A stretch of DNA of 64,000 bases from Pyricularia pennisetigena (Eukaryota; Ascomycota; Sordariomycetes; Magnaporthales; Pyriculariaceae). The first letter of the stretch is position 1; each line of letters opens with the position of its first letter. The translations under genes were made by a program, and so were the position numbers. The stretch covers positions 3,091,140 through 3,155,139 of the forward strand of contig NC_043740.1 in NCBI RefSeq assembly GCF_004337985.1, given 5' to 3'. This document shows, piece by piece, positions 31,710-43,890 of this stretch. The notes beneath the pieces are model-generated. The model was not told where the DNA came from and did no database searches. It worked only from the letters and a program-made list of their open reading frames with translations.

Positions 31710-33793
31710 ATGTGGGTTTCATTTTCTTACCATGTCTAGATTTATTTGCTAATAAGTCAATCATCTGCTTTAGGAGCCGGTCCAACAGACAAAACAGACG
31801 GGACACCGAACCTCGGGCCCCTCGGAATCAAAGGATTGCTGGGCCGTAAGTGGCTGTATTCGCTTACGGTTGCAATTTTCATTGTACTAATATTTTCCTG
31901 GTAGAACCTCGGCCTTGACCGACTACTTGGCAGTGAGTACTGTGATTATTCGAACGCCTGAATCAAGGCCACTCTTTGACGCTTCACTAGGCAAACAACA
32001 TTTCCGCAGCAGAAATTGCGCGTAATCATAGTCGACGACAGCAAGCAGCACTCACTGAGGCCGTAGCTGCAGAGGCTGCCGCGAACAGGCCTCTATCAAC
32101 CAACCGCAATGGATCCTCACAACCGGCGTCAACTCCTGGTCCATCGAATCGATCTGGCAACCTCCCCGGTGCCTTGACGAACGCTTCTTCTGTGGCTGCA
32201 CTCGCCGACGGTGTCAACCCCACAATCTACAAGAAGAAGCTAACCAAGGCTGAGGCCAAGGCCATTGAGCATTACAAGACAACTGACGACTTCGCAAATG
32301 CTAAGCAGTACTATCAGGGTAATGTTGAGGATGAGGATCAATTGGCTCGCATGTTCTACTTTACGGCCAAAAAGGCCGTCGGTCAGTTTGAGAACTGCGC
32401 CAACTGTGGGAAACGCTTTACCGTGACTGCTTACACGTCAGCGGATCCTGACGGGGGCCTTCTCTGCACTGCATGTGGCAAGGAGTTGGCCAAGGAGGCT
32501 CCCAAGAAGAGGAAGCAAGTCGCGTCAGGTGGACCCATAGGTAAACGGAGAGCTGCACAAAGCCGTGTTTTGGACGGTACGGCGTCTATTGGCGTCAAGA
32601 GCTTGGTGGAAATATGCATCCAGCATCTGTCAAAAAATATCGAACTTGCAGACGATCTCGGTGTGCTGCCAGAGCATGTTGTCGATCGGATTTCGCGCAT
32701 CTTGGCCAAACGCCGCATGCTCAAATCGGAGGTTCTCCCCCTCTTCCTGCAACCAGGAACTCGAGCTCTCAGGATATATGACAGCGCCAAGTTGAGCTCC
32801 CAGGACATGATTAGTATCTTTCAAGTAATCCCGGATCTCAAGATACTTCGGCTACGGAACGCAATTCAGTTCAAGGACGAGGTTATGAGCTATCTCCTGG
32901 ACAGACCAACAAAACTCGAGGTTTTGTCTCTTCATGGATGCAATCTCATCACGACAGAGCTGTGGGAAAGGTTCTTTGTGGAAAAGGGCGAAAGTTTGCA
33001 CACCCTGCAGATTTATCGATGTGGCGATTACTTTACAGACGCAGTGGTTGCGAAAGCAGTTGAGCATTGTCCAAACCTCCGGCGACTCAAGCTGCAGGAA
33101 AACCTAAACGTCAGCTACTCAAGCCTGGAGTCATTGCAGACCCTCGGCAAACTGGAACACTTGAGCCTCAAGCTATGGAACAAGGATATACCCAATCCTG
33201 TTCTCGTCTCTCTAATTGACGCGCTGGGCCCAAAGCTTCAGACTCTGTCATTGAAGTTGGTTGAGGATGCCAACGACACTGTTTTGCAAGCAATCCACCG
33301 GAATTGCAAAAACCTTTCGAAACTGCGCATTACCGGCTCTAAAGCGTTCACGGATGACGCCCTTATGAGGCTCTTCACGGACTGGGCAAATCCTCCACTG
33401 CGGTTCGTTTCGTTCGAGAATTGCCGGAGCATGACGCATGGGGAGAACCTGGAAGAGGTCGGTCTTTGCGACAAGGGCTTTGGCGCTCTGATGGCGCACT
33501 CGGGCCGTAAGATACAGCACATAAACATTGAATCTTGCCGCCACATTTCAGCAGCAGCCTTTCTGGCCGCCTTTGACCAGGACAAGACGTACCCGGACCT
33601 CGAGACAATTGAGATCAGTTTCTGCGAGAATGTCACAGATTTTATCGTCGGCAGCATTTTTAGGAGCTGCCCAGCCCTGAAGTGGGTAAAAGTTTTTGGC
33701 TGCATGAAGGTCAAGGACGTGCTCGTTCCGCGCGGAAGGATATTGATTGGCGTGCCTACCGCTGCCGGAATGCAGATTGAGGGTTACGCTTGA
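31710..33793 (+). CDS. RAD7: Rad7-type leucine-rich-repeat protein for nucleotide excision repair
   Basis: Four exons are proposed: 31710-31711, 31774-31845, 31905-31932 and 31991-33793, giving 634 residues. The start codon is split: AT is in exon 1 and G begins exon 2, so the protein reads MSRSNRQNRRDTEPRAPR, then IAGPTSALTDYLAANNISAAEIAR. That SALTDYL...NNIS segment is the conserved beginning of fungal Rad7. A four-Cys motif follows (CANC at about 170 and CTAC at about 193). The second half is a series of leucine-rich repeats of the F-box/RAD7 kind (LKILRLRN, LEVLSLHGCN, LRRLKLQEN, LEHLSLKL, LQTLSLKL). Yeast Rad7 acts with Rad16 as NEF4 in global-genome repair. If the tiny first exon is wrong, the next Met candidates are far downstream. 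Confidence 0.92.
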
Positions 33794-34311
33794 GAGCCAT
33801 GTTGTCGAGCAAACTAATGACTTGCTTTTGACTGTCAAGTTCAACTTTGTCATTTTTTTTTCCACATTTGCCGGTTATTCCATTGCGATAATCTGGCTTT
33901 GTATGACCAGGTATTGGAGGGACAACAGCACCGACTATTCATCGCAACTCATCATTAGACTCTGCGAGCACAAGATAGGTCTTGGTACAGAGAAGGAAGG
34001 TCCCAACATCAGTCCGACCAGACAGGTTGAGTGGGTTTTACATAGCACAATGAAGTTTCAATATCAAAAATTAATAAAGGCACCGTAGAGCACAATGGCA
34101 TGGAAGTGTCAAACTGAAAATGAGAATCGTGGTATCATTCCGCTCTGCGCCAGCTTTGTTTGTGGTATCGTCATAATACATTAAAAGAGATGAAAAACCC
34201 CTGAACCCCGCAACTCCATAAAATGACCTTCATATTTCCCACATGTCGCTTCCAAGCAAAACATGAATAAAGAGTAGAAAAGAAGAAGAAAAACAACAAC
34301 CAAAAGATTTT
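33794..34311. other. Convergent 3' region RAD7/lipase
   Basis: About 520 bp between two stop codons of converging genes; expected to be 3' UTRs. Nothing else seen. Confidence 0.55.
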
Positions 34312-35358
34312 TTAAGCAAGGGTATTGTTTGCCTCAAGCGCACTAACAAAGTCGCGATCCATCTGGGCGTACAGGCTCAGCCTCTGCTCAAGCTCTGCGT
34401 CGCTGATGGAGTTGGCATCATCGCGGCGGAAGACGAACTTGTTGTCGCCGCAGGCGATCATGTCAGTGAGGTAGTAGAGGTGGGCGTTGGTGTCGAGGCC
34501 GAGCCTGCCGCCGTTGCAACCAATGTTGGCGAAGCCCTCGCAGACCTTGATGTCGGCGACGGTGTAGTTGACCGTGTTGGAGACGCCACCGTTGAGCCAG
34601 TACTCGGGGGTGACGTGCCTGTAGCCGAGGAAGATGGGCGGCAGGCGCGGGACGGGGTCGTCGATGTGAGTAAGGCGGTACTCGACGTTGCCGGCCTGCG
34701 TGGCCACCCATTGGACAAACTCCTGGTTGCCGACGCGCGGGCTGCCGAACGTGTACACCTGGACGGGGTAGCCCAGCTGGCGGAGGTAGACTCCCGCGAT
34801 GGTGGCGATGGCGCCACCGAGGGAGTGGCCCGTCACGACGACGGTGTAGTCCGGGTTCTGGGCCCTGGCTTCCGCGATGGTGGCCAGCACGTCGGCCTGC
34901 ACCTGGGACCAGGCCGTGGCCCAGCCCGTGTGCAGCTTGCAATCCTTGACAAAGTCGCAGCGGGACCAGAAGAAGGTCAGGTTGGTGATCCAGTTCCGGA
35001 GGCTCTTGGAGCCGCGGAGGGCGAGCACGATGTTCTTGCGCTTAGGGTCGAGCGCAAGGTAGCCAGCCGTGTTGGTGGAGGTGTCTTGGTTCAGAGAGCG
35101 GAGGATCTTGGCGCCGTTGGCCACGACAGCAGGACACCCGTTGTTGCTGCAGGCGATGGCGGCCCCGGAAGCGGCAGCATCGTTGCAGTAGGTCGCCGCG
35201 CTGTACTGTGCATAGAAACGGAAGTTGTCTAGGTCTCCCTCAGTGACGGTCACTGCGCGGCCTTCGACCGTCTTGCTGTAGACCAGTCCGGACGGGATAG
35301 CTGACGCAGAGCAAGAAAGGGCTGTGGCCAAAATGGCGAGTACACTGGGGAACTTCAT
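34312..35358 (-). CDS. Secreted class 3 lipase (Thermomyces lipase-like)
   Basis: Single exon, 348 residues. Residues 1-20 are a signal peptide (MKFPSVLAILATALSCSASA). A short propeptide follows, then NFRFYAQYSAATYC, the usual beginning of the mature Lipase_3 fold. The nucleophile elbow is GHSLGG with Ser179; the other triad members by alignment to the family are Asp234 (HIDDPVPRLPP) and His293 (NAHLYY). Several cysteines (C58, C70, C75, C134, C140, C273, C281, C303) suit a secreted disulphide-bonded enzyme. It should hydrolyse triacylglycerols or similar esters outside the cell. A feruloyl-esterase-like activity cannot be excluded from sequence. A C-terminal extension beyond the usual fold (about 45 residues) is present. 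Confidence 0.92.
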   Translation of the reverse strand: MKFPSVLAILATALSCSASAIPSGLVYSKTVEGRAVTVTEGDLDNFRFYAQYSAATYCNDAAASGAAIACSNNGCPAVVANGAKILRSLNQDTSTNTAGYLALDPKRKNIVLALRGSKSLRNWITNLTFFWSRCDFVKDCKLHTGWATAWSQVQADVLATIAEARAQNPDYTVVVTGHSLGGAIATIAGVYLRQLGYPVQVYTFGSPRVGNQEFVQWVATQAGNVEYRLTHIDDPVPRLPPIFLGYRHVTPEYWLNGGVSNTVNYTVADIKVCEGFANIGCNGGRLGLDTNAHLYYLTDMIACGDNKFVFRRDDANSISDAELEQRLSLYAQMDRDFVSALEANNTLA

Positions 35359-38300
35359 GATGTTATTTTTTTTTTAGGGGGGTTGAGTGTGGACAAGGGT
35401 CAACGCCGTTAATACTGCGTCAAAGGGAATTAAGAGAGTGGGGAGGGCTGAGAAGGTAGAATGGTAAAGTCAACAGCCTTGATGTTAATCCTTTCTCAAT
35501 AGAGGCTATGGACACAGGCCGATCTCATATTTAAGGGTGGTCCCGTAAGACATGTTTGCGAGGGTGCAGGGAGACGTCCTTGTAGATATATACAACGTGT
35601 CTGACAGGGACAGCATCGACGATGTTGAAGAAGAAGAAGGGCACAGCGGCATGGCGGATAAAGTGAGACAAGCCCGGCGACCCAGTATCCGCGTTGTTTT
35701 CCCAACAAAACGGCACTTGTATCCATCGCGTGCACCCCCGCATCTCCATCTTGGAGATGAGAAAATGTGAGCCTGACCGCCTTGGCCCATTCTTCAGTGC
35801 GGCCAATCCCTGAGGGTGCTTTGACAGCAGGAGAGCAATACCGGGAAGGGATATTGACAACTGGGGCCAGGGGCCGAAAGCCAAGGGTCACCACCGAGCG
35901 CGTATGATTTTTCCCTCTTCTTTCTCGCTCATAATAGGATCGTGGGGTTGCTCACTGGAGCTTACATCCTTGGCATATCACGCTGGGGAAAGATGATGGT
36001 TGGGTGGTATTTATGGCAGTGAGGTTACATCCGACCTAGTCTACACCCTCCAACTTCCCCCAATGACACCTCACTGACTTTGGCGACGCCATCAGTGGAC
36101 GTGTCGGCGTCATGCGCGAGCTGAATAATGGAGGGATGGCCGCTAAAGAGGGTAACAGCTCCCCCCCCGACTGTTCTCCGTGTTGTGATTTGGGGAAGTT
36201 CTAAGATGCCACCGTTGTTGACTGGTGCATGAGTCGCACATAGACGCAAAAGACCCCTACTTTGTACATAAGTACCGTTGTATGCACGTCGATGTTTCTA
36301 GTGGATAATTTGGCATGTCGAGTTTTTAGGAGCACTAACTGCAACTGTAATAGTTCGCTGGTCCAGAGATGAAGCTGTGGATACAGGGAGGGTTGAGGGG
36401 AGGTTGAGTCCGCTTACGGCGGCCGAACCAGACATGAACGGTAGTATTTTTATCTTGTAAGTGAAGCAAGGTGAGGACCTTACGCGGCAGAATGTGGTCA
36501 GTGCAGAGGAAGATGGGGGCCATGTGGACAACAGAGTGGATTGCATTAAAAGGGTAATTTAAGAGCTTGGTTTAGGATTTTCTTGCTTGCCTTGGTTGCA
36601 AAAGTCGATGTGGTATGAGGAAGAATACCCAGCGTGGCAGTGACCAGTGAGGTTCAAACTTCGGAGACGCGATGCGACGCTACTCTTTTCTATTCGTAAC
36701 AGATACGTGTCTTTCTTTTCTTAGACGGGGTGGCGGAGAGGTCGGGGAGGCCTTTCCTGCTTGGATTGGATGCGAGGCATCCATCTAGCATGAAAAGAAA
36801 AAAGGACCAAATCTCAACTTGTAGCTCGCTGGTTGGTTCTCGGATGATTCAACTGTTCTCTGCAAGATTCAGCCGCACGAACGGGACGGCAACTTGCATG
36901 CAGAAGCTCTGTAAGCTACTGTGCAAAGTACAGATTGGCATGGAGCTGATGGCTGCCAGAAATGCGGATCGCCACATTTAGCGTTCAGAATTTTGCAGGA
37001 GCGCGTTATTCGGTGGCAACTTGTGTGCTCGTATGTAACTGGACTCTTTTTTTTTTTTTTTTTTTTCTCTCCTTTCCGGTATTCCGGAGCTTGTCCAAAG
37101 TAGAAGCCTTCCCTAGGTGATTCGATTCTAGACCTGAGCAAGGAGCAGAAAAGGCTTCAACAATTGATCCACATTTTCTCAACAAGTTGTACTGCACTAT
37201 TAAGCGAGAGAAAGGACCGAGAGGAGAAAAAAGAGTCACGAAGAGAAAAAGAGACAGAATAAAAAAAAAAAATTGGCTGGAAGGAAAGTCGGTCAGGAAT
37301 TCCTTCTCATTGCAACGCTGCGGCCACGTGCAGCTTCCCAAATTGCAACATGAGGTACGAAAATGCTCCACCCCCACATTGTCGGCCCGTCACACTTCCA
37401 AGAAGTGATGAGCTGCGGTATCCTACAGTCACACATTTCTGCAATTCGGGGGAACCTTATTCAGTGCTTGGTCCGACGTCTCGACCCAGGTCTGGGAAGC
37501 TAAGCCCGCCCTTGCTCAACGCTGCATACCAATCATCACCTGCCTACATCCAAAGCTACTTGAAACCCCCGGTTTTATTGAAACTGCGGAGAAGAAGAAA
37601 AACAGGGAGCACTGACTCCCGCAAAGTGTGAATGGGACGGGACGGAGACGGGCTGACAAACCCTACGCTGAATGAAGGCTGATGGCGCGTCGTTTTCCTT
37701 TTTTGGGTCTGTTTTATTCTTGGTTTCTGTAATTAACTTAGGGCGCCCATCGGGACGCTACTCGGAAAGCTTGCAACATTACTACCGGTCGGTAGTAGAG
37801 TACCATACATAGTAAGTAACGTAGACATACCATGCGCTACCACGGTTGGCCTAAAGGAACAAATGAGGGGTAAGTAAATATGCAAACCCAAGATCTTGGT
37901 TCTGGGGCAGAAAACAAGGACCGGACATTTTCATCGATGCTATCTCGGGTGAGCACAGTCCGCTCTGCCTGACAAACCAAACTGCGATATTCCTCCAATT
38001 ACGAAGTACTTTGTCCAGCGATCACAACCAGGTCTGGGAATTCGATGCGCGAAGGTCCCAAAGTTGGCAGTGGAGGCAATATAAAGGTGGATAAGCGGCA
38101 GCGAGTTTATGGTTTTGTTGCTTGGGGTTCCCTGATGCTGTGCAGATCATTGTCACGCACATATCGACACAAGCTTTTGCTGCGTTACGTATGCGTTCGC
38201 TAACCCACATATGCTACCGTTGTCCTTTGATAAGCACTTTTGAGTTTCTCGTTTGCGAACGTGATTTGATCCTTTGTTGTTTATTTGATCTTATTTTCCC

Positions 38301-39859
38301 ACAATAGATATAGTGATACTGACTCTTGCATCCCTAACTTTGCGAAGTATCTCCGTTGTCTGAATGTCCTGGCCAGGTCTCTAGTCAACATGGTCGTGTT
38401 TGATGGCTTGCCACAGCTCAAGGAGCAGGAAACTTTTTCTTCACATCACCACACTTGTTTATTGCCTTTCATTTATGTTTGGTATTGGAAAAACATGGGC
38501 GCTAGCCCCGATCTCTGGCATAGTCTCAGTCTCGGTCCATTAGATATACCTGAGCTAGCAAGTAGGGGGTCAGCCTCGGATACTCGGCTAGAAAATCTCG
38601 ATCATATAGCAAAGAAAGCATCTGCAGCTAGGAATTCGGGAGGAGGTGAAGGAGATAGCTACAAGTCGTCGTAAAACTCTTGACGGTTTTTTAAGCTAGG
38701 CATCCAAACAACGTAGCCACACGGTAGTGTCATGATAAACAAAGAGGCTGAGGTGGTCCTCGTTTAGAGGATGTAACAATGCCCTGGGGCTGTAAATTAG
38801 GTGATCAAACAAGAAAACCCACCTATCACGGATTCCTATGCTGCTCCTCTGACTTAAGGCCGTCAATACGAGCAAAATAGCTATTAGCATTGACTTCTGA
38901 AATCTTACGTTCCCCATTTCTCCCCCTGAAGAATGTTACTACCTTATGCATGTACGGTCCTACAACAAAGCCTTTACTTCCACAATTTCCGGTTGAAATC
39001 AGTACTTCCGTTGATACATACATGTCCTCGTATGATTTAAATTTTTACCCTTGTGAATGAAAACCGCCGAATGGATGTGTCTTAGTCTTGCACTTTCCGA
39101 GACCAGGAAGTACATCTGCATGTCAAACAATGCCAACAATGACGTCTCTCCAAATGCTGTATCTGAAGGAGCTTTCGGTTCAGCAAGCTTTTGCTGTTCC
39201 TACAGTGGTAGACATAAGTACGGAGTGCTAAATTCGAATTTTTCTGCCCATGCCTAGATGTATAATTTCTTTACATGGACGTAACACGCCTAGCTCCACA
39301 CCTGCAGCGGCATAGCGTATATACGGTTTGCGGAGTAGAGTCTGAAGACACAGGTCATGAGATACCATATTATGCAACCTTTCCTAGAGCCCCCGAGTAT
39401 CTTGCCAAGACCAATTATAGCTGGTGCAGGGTAAATGTGTCATGATATGACCATTGCCTTTGTATTGGTTGGTGATGCTTTGTCTGAACAAAACTGACTC
39501 CAGGGAACGTTGAACGAGTCTCACAGGTGAACACAGCTTTTAAAAGCAAGACCAGAATCATGATAAGCTGGTAATTTCAGTGGAGCCACATAATCATATG
39601 CTTTGGTATCCCCAAGAAGTCCAGATTTTGGGCGGGATGTAATCGTGAACTTTCGCCGACCACCCGTGCAGACATCGGTGATTTTTTTTTGTTTGTTTAT
39701 TCTTTTCAAAAACACGTATCCATACACGGTCAAAGACCTCTAGAGATATAGTACAGATGTACAGAGCACGCTCAGGACGCGTGGCGCATCATTTCGAGCG
39801 TCGGGATCATTATTTTGTCCCCCTTCCTCTCGAACACAAAGTACCTCACCGCCAACTCT
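35359..39859. other. Gene-poor region (~4.5 kb)
   Basis: The first few hundred bases upstream of 35358 should be the lipase promoter. After that I find only short frames without motifs, signal peptides or splice logic. There are pyrimidine/A runs (T20 near 37048, A13 near 37260). No transposase, reverse transcriptase or terminal repeats were recognised. The function of this stretch is unknown. Confidence 0.5.
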
Positions 39860-40358
39860 TCAACCAGCAAGACTCTTCCTCCCCTTGGCCTGCCTCCTCG
39901 CGAGCATCTTTCTTCCCTTGGCGGTCCTGACCTTGACCAGGAAGCCGTGCTTCCTCGCACGCTTGAGCCGGCTCGTCCTGGCGGTGGTCGGGCGCGGTCC
40001 GCACCGGATCTGGCCCAGCGCCGCCGGGTTGGCCGTTATCGATGTCTTTGGCACCAGGTCCAACGCCGCCTCGGCGGTGGTCGTTGGCATGGCCGGCTGC
40101 ATGATGGACGGCGACAGAAGCGACGAGCATGGAGAGCGGAAGACTGGGCTGGCCCGTGGGCAGGTCGTCGGTCTCAGGATCGGTAGCGAGGAGAAGGTCC
40201 TGGATGGACCGGTCAGCTGGGGGCAAACTCCGGATGGAAAGAGCTACTCTCTAGACAAACCTTTGCGGCCCGAGGCTCTGCACAATAGAGCTTGGTATCC
40301 TAACCGTCCGCCTCGTTACTGCCCGCAACCCGGGGGCGAGCGCAGAGACCGACGCCAT
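39860..40358 (-). CDS. MRPL34: Mitochondrial large-subunit ribosomal protein bL34m
   Basis: Two exons, 40358-40261 and 40199-39860, give 145 residues. Exon 1 reads [20 protein letters not shown], an Arg/Ser-rich mitochondrial presequence. The 61-bp intron (GTTTGT...CCAG) has a gctgac branch site close to the acceptor. Exon 2 starts [13 protein letters not shown] and runs to [20 protein letters not shown], then the bL34 core [18 protein letters not shown] and [17 protein letters not shown]. The core is the tiny, highly basic L34 fold of the mitochondrial 54S subunit. Without the intron only the last 80 residues (from 40102) would be found, lacking most of the targeting part. The first exon and intron are inferred. 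Confidence 0.85.
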
Positions 40359-41892
40359 TGCGGTGGCCAGCCGGGTTATTGAATGGATGTGATCGATGCG
40401 TCGAGCGATCTAGAAGCTATAGCTGGTGTTGGGCGCGCCGAAAGCGGATTTCGCGTGGTGAATGGGGAGTAGTTTCGATGGCTTTTTTTTTTTGCTCCAG
40501 GGTGAGGTCACACGTTGAAGCTTTCCACAGAGCTGTCGTGATAATTTTCCCCGACAGGCATCTTTCTGTCTGCAGGGGTTTCTTCGGAAGAAGTGGGGCC
40601 CACGCGACACGACACGACACGGCACAGACCCATTTCTTACAATTCGATGCCCGCTGGCTGGAAATGGTTGATTGTTTCCCATCTACGCATCTTTATGGCC
40701 ACTTTGACGTCAATTGTTTCTTTTCTCGAAGCAAAGGAGCCACATCTTGTTCTTCCAGATGTGATATTTCAGTCTTTTGGCTCGAAAATTGTAATGTGTA
40801 TTTACAGCTCCGGCCCCGGTCGGTTTCCAATGGGCCAAGACAAAAGTACCCGAATCGTGTATGAAGAAAACCTAAAGCTGTTGAAGCTACCGATGGCGGC
40901 TACTAAGTTTTGGTACCAACTCTTCCATGTACGCAACTTGCGAGTGCATTTAACTGTATACCAGCGGAACCGGGTGACCTTTCTTTTGTCCATATTGGGC
41001 ATGATCGGCGTAGGAAAACAGATGACACTAAATACGTCTTGCCATCTCATCGAGCGAGCCGATGAAATGGGTCCGAAATTAGCAAAGACGTGTGCCAGTC
41101 GCATGAAAGAACTGGCGAGAAGCAGCCCATCGGTAATTAACTGCCTTAGGACCAAAAATAATTCAACTTTCAAGTTGATGGGATTGTCCCAATAAATATC
41201 CCAGCTGAACGTGGCTCGGGTCCCGCATGTATGGTATTTGGCCAAGAGATGGTCGATCCCCGTCACCAACGCCGCCTCGATATTTGACCTACCACGCTAC
41301 AGTCGACTACCTAGTCATCTCAAGATTGCCAAGACGTGTCCCAAGCGGTGAACCTATCAACAGCTGAAAAGATGTCAGCCTTATTTGCTCTTGGCGGCCC
41401 CCTACGCATGCAAAATACAACTACTTCACACTTACTGTTTTTTTTTTTTTTTCTTTTTTTTTTTTTTTGTTTTCTTTACGGCTCATCAGGAAGAGTATAT
41501 CAGCCGGAGCCCGGAAATTTGAGACAACTACCTATCTAGGTAAGGTGAGCAACTCCTTTTGGGTCGCACAAAAACTTCTGGGTTTCGTTTCTTGTGCCGA
41601 GGCGTCCCGTTCTTTTCGGTGCGGGGAAGAAACTGTAACGATCGAAGGATTATGAGGCTGATTCATCGGAACCCAGGATGGTGCCTATTCAGGCCTTGCG
41701 TGTCTTCTTTATGCTCGGGCGAATGAGGATGTAGATATGCCGATCGATGCCTTTCGCGCCACATTGATTTGCAGGCTAGAGTATAAAGTTTGATATTCTT
41801 TCCCGCCTTACATGTGTCCCCTACTTGAATACATATTTTACAGCTGAAGGCCGTGTCTACATCTCTGGAAATATACTCTTTCGGCCGTCAGG
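40359..41892. other. Intergenic region, bL34m to acyl-CoA ligase
   Basis: About 1.5 kb between divergent genes. It contains a T-rich tract with a few C (41440-41470). Frames on both strands near 40593-41195 overlap each other and show no motif. No gene supported. Confidence 0.5.
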
Positions 41893-43890
41893 ATGACCAC
41901 CGTGGTTGAGAACACGCCTACAGGTGTTATTTACAAGGCCGCCAAAACATTCCCTGTGCCTGATCTAGATATTTTGTCACTTTTGTTCGGTTGGTAACCC
42001 CTCAAAGTTTCTCCCTTGGTAAACAGTGTAAGGAGTCCAGGCCTGGCTCCCAGCCTCGACTCCAAACGTACAACGCTATGAAGGACACCGTAAATAGGCC
42101 TTGACACCAGAAAACATAAAGTGCAGGGCCTCTCGTTTGCACTATTTAACTAACGCACCCTTCCTCCAGACTCAAAACATACAGCAGCAACTCCGCAGAC
42201 CGTCATCCACATCTCAGCAGATGACCCGTCTCTGCAGTTGAACGTCTCACGTGCCAGGACCCTCACGCACGCGACGTCGGCCGCCCTCCGGCGCCACTTC
42301 AACATTGGCGCCGACGGTCCAGGGCGGGACATAGTCTCGGTCGTCTCAACGGGGCACTACCTCCTGCCAGTGCTCTGCTATGGCATCATCGGCGCTGGAG
42401 GAGTTCTTTCGGCCGCCTCGACTGCGTCAACGCCTAGTGAGCTGGCCAGGCAGCTCCTGAGCAGCGAGAGCAAGATCTTCTGCTGTGTGGAGGGCCTGAA
42501 GGACGTCGCCGTCAAGGCGGCCGAGGAAGCAGGCTGGGGCCGGGGTGGCGGGGGCAGGTTGTTGGTCATGGGTGAGGGCAGAGAGTGGACGCTAAAGGTT
42601 GTCCAGGCCGACGGCTCGCTGGGGCGGAGCCTTATCGATGAGAGCGACTTGCTTCCCTGGCAGACCATCACGGACCGAAAGAAGCTGGAGGATAGTTTCG
42701 TCATCATGATATACAGCTCAGGAACTACGGGTCTTCCAAAGGGTAAGCAGGCAACTGAAATACAGAACACCAAAAAAAACAGGGGCTCGGCAGCTTGTGC
42801 TAGGGAGGGATTTGCCGCTGACAAAACTACAGGCGTCAAGCTCTCGCACCGGAACCTTGTGGCCCAAACCGTCATACCAGGAGACTTGATCAGGCAGTCG
42901 TGGGGCGGACCGCAGCCTAGTTGGGATTATCGCACCCTGGCGCACCTGCCGATGGCGCACATCGCCGGGATCCAGGGCTACCTCATCAACCCCTTCTACG
43001 TGGGCGGGGCGACGTACTGGATGCCACGGTTCGACTGGCACAAGTTCCTCGGGTACAACAAGCAGTACAAGATCACCATCTTCTTCACGGCTCCGCCCAT
43101 CTACCTGATGATCGCCAATAGCCCGGACGTGACGGACCAGTTCGCGAGCCTCGAGATGGCCATCAGCGGCGCGGCACCGCTGGGCAAGGAGCTGCAGCTC
43201 GCAGCAAGCCGCAAGCTCGGGACGGGCGGCAACGTCTTCATCAGCCAGACGTGGGGCCTGAGCGAGACGTGCGGCAGCGCGACGCTGATGCCGCCCGGCA
43301 TGGACGACGACACGGGCAGCGTCTCGGCGCTCATGCCCAACATGGAGGCGCGCATCGTGGACGACGACGGCCGCAACGTGGAGCCGGGGCAGGCCGGCGA
43401 GGTGCTGCTCCGCGGGCCCGTCGTCTGCAACGGCTACTTCAGGAACGAGGCGGCCGACGGGGAGAGCTTCGTCACCGACGACGACGGTGGCCGCTGGTTC
43501 CGCACGGGCGACGTGGCCCACGTCCGCGGTGGGCTCGTCTACATCATCGACAGGAAGAAGGAGCTCATCAAGTACAAGGGCCTGCAGGTCGCGCCCGCCG
43601 AGCTCGAGGCCCTGCTGCTCAGCCACCCGGCCGTGCTGGACGCCGCGGTCATTGGCGTGCCCGCGGTCGAGGGCGACGAGACCAGCGAGGTGCCCAGGGC
43701 CTATGTGGTGGCGGACCGGAACAAGATCGACGCCGACGCCATCAAGGACTTTGTCAAGCGCAACGCGGCCAACCACAAGCAGCTCAGGGGCGGCGTGGTC
43801 TTCCTGGACGCCATCCCCAAGAGTGCTGCTGGCAAGATACTGAGGAAAGATCTGAGGGCGCTGGCCAGCAGGGGACAGAGTAAGCTGTGA
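41893..43890 (+). CDS. 4-coumarate:CoA ligase-like acyl-CoA synthetase with peroxisomal SKL tail
   Basis: Three exons: 41893-41989, 42170-42742 and 42833-43890, giving 575 residues. It starts MTTVVENTPTGVIYKAAK and joins over intron 1 to DSKHTAATPQTVIHI. The ANL motifs are present: SSGTTGLPKG (about 215-224, split by intron 2), YTG-like QTWGLSET, WFRTGDVAH, DRKKELIKYKGLQVAPAELE, and the C-terminal catalytic lysine K558 (PKSAAGKILRKDL). The last three residues are SKL, a type 1 peroxisomal signal. Such enzymes activate aromatic or medium/long-chain acids as CoA thioesters via acyl-adenylates; the substrate is not determinable here. Intron 2 (90 bp) has no in-frame stop, so a read-through product would carry 30 extra residues in the ATP loop and probably be inactive. 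Confidence 0.93.

Noticed and set aside
34480..35232. 250-codon plus-strand open frame opposite the lipase
   Set aside because: Antisense of a GC-rich single-exon lipase with intact triad; composition is Gly/Val/Asp-rich with no domain.
38285..38674. 129-codon plus frame in the gene-poor region, considered as a small protein gene
   Set aside because: No signal peptide, no motif, AT-rich codons unlike neighbouring genes, start not supported.
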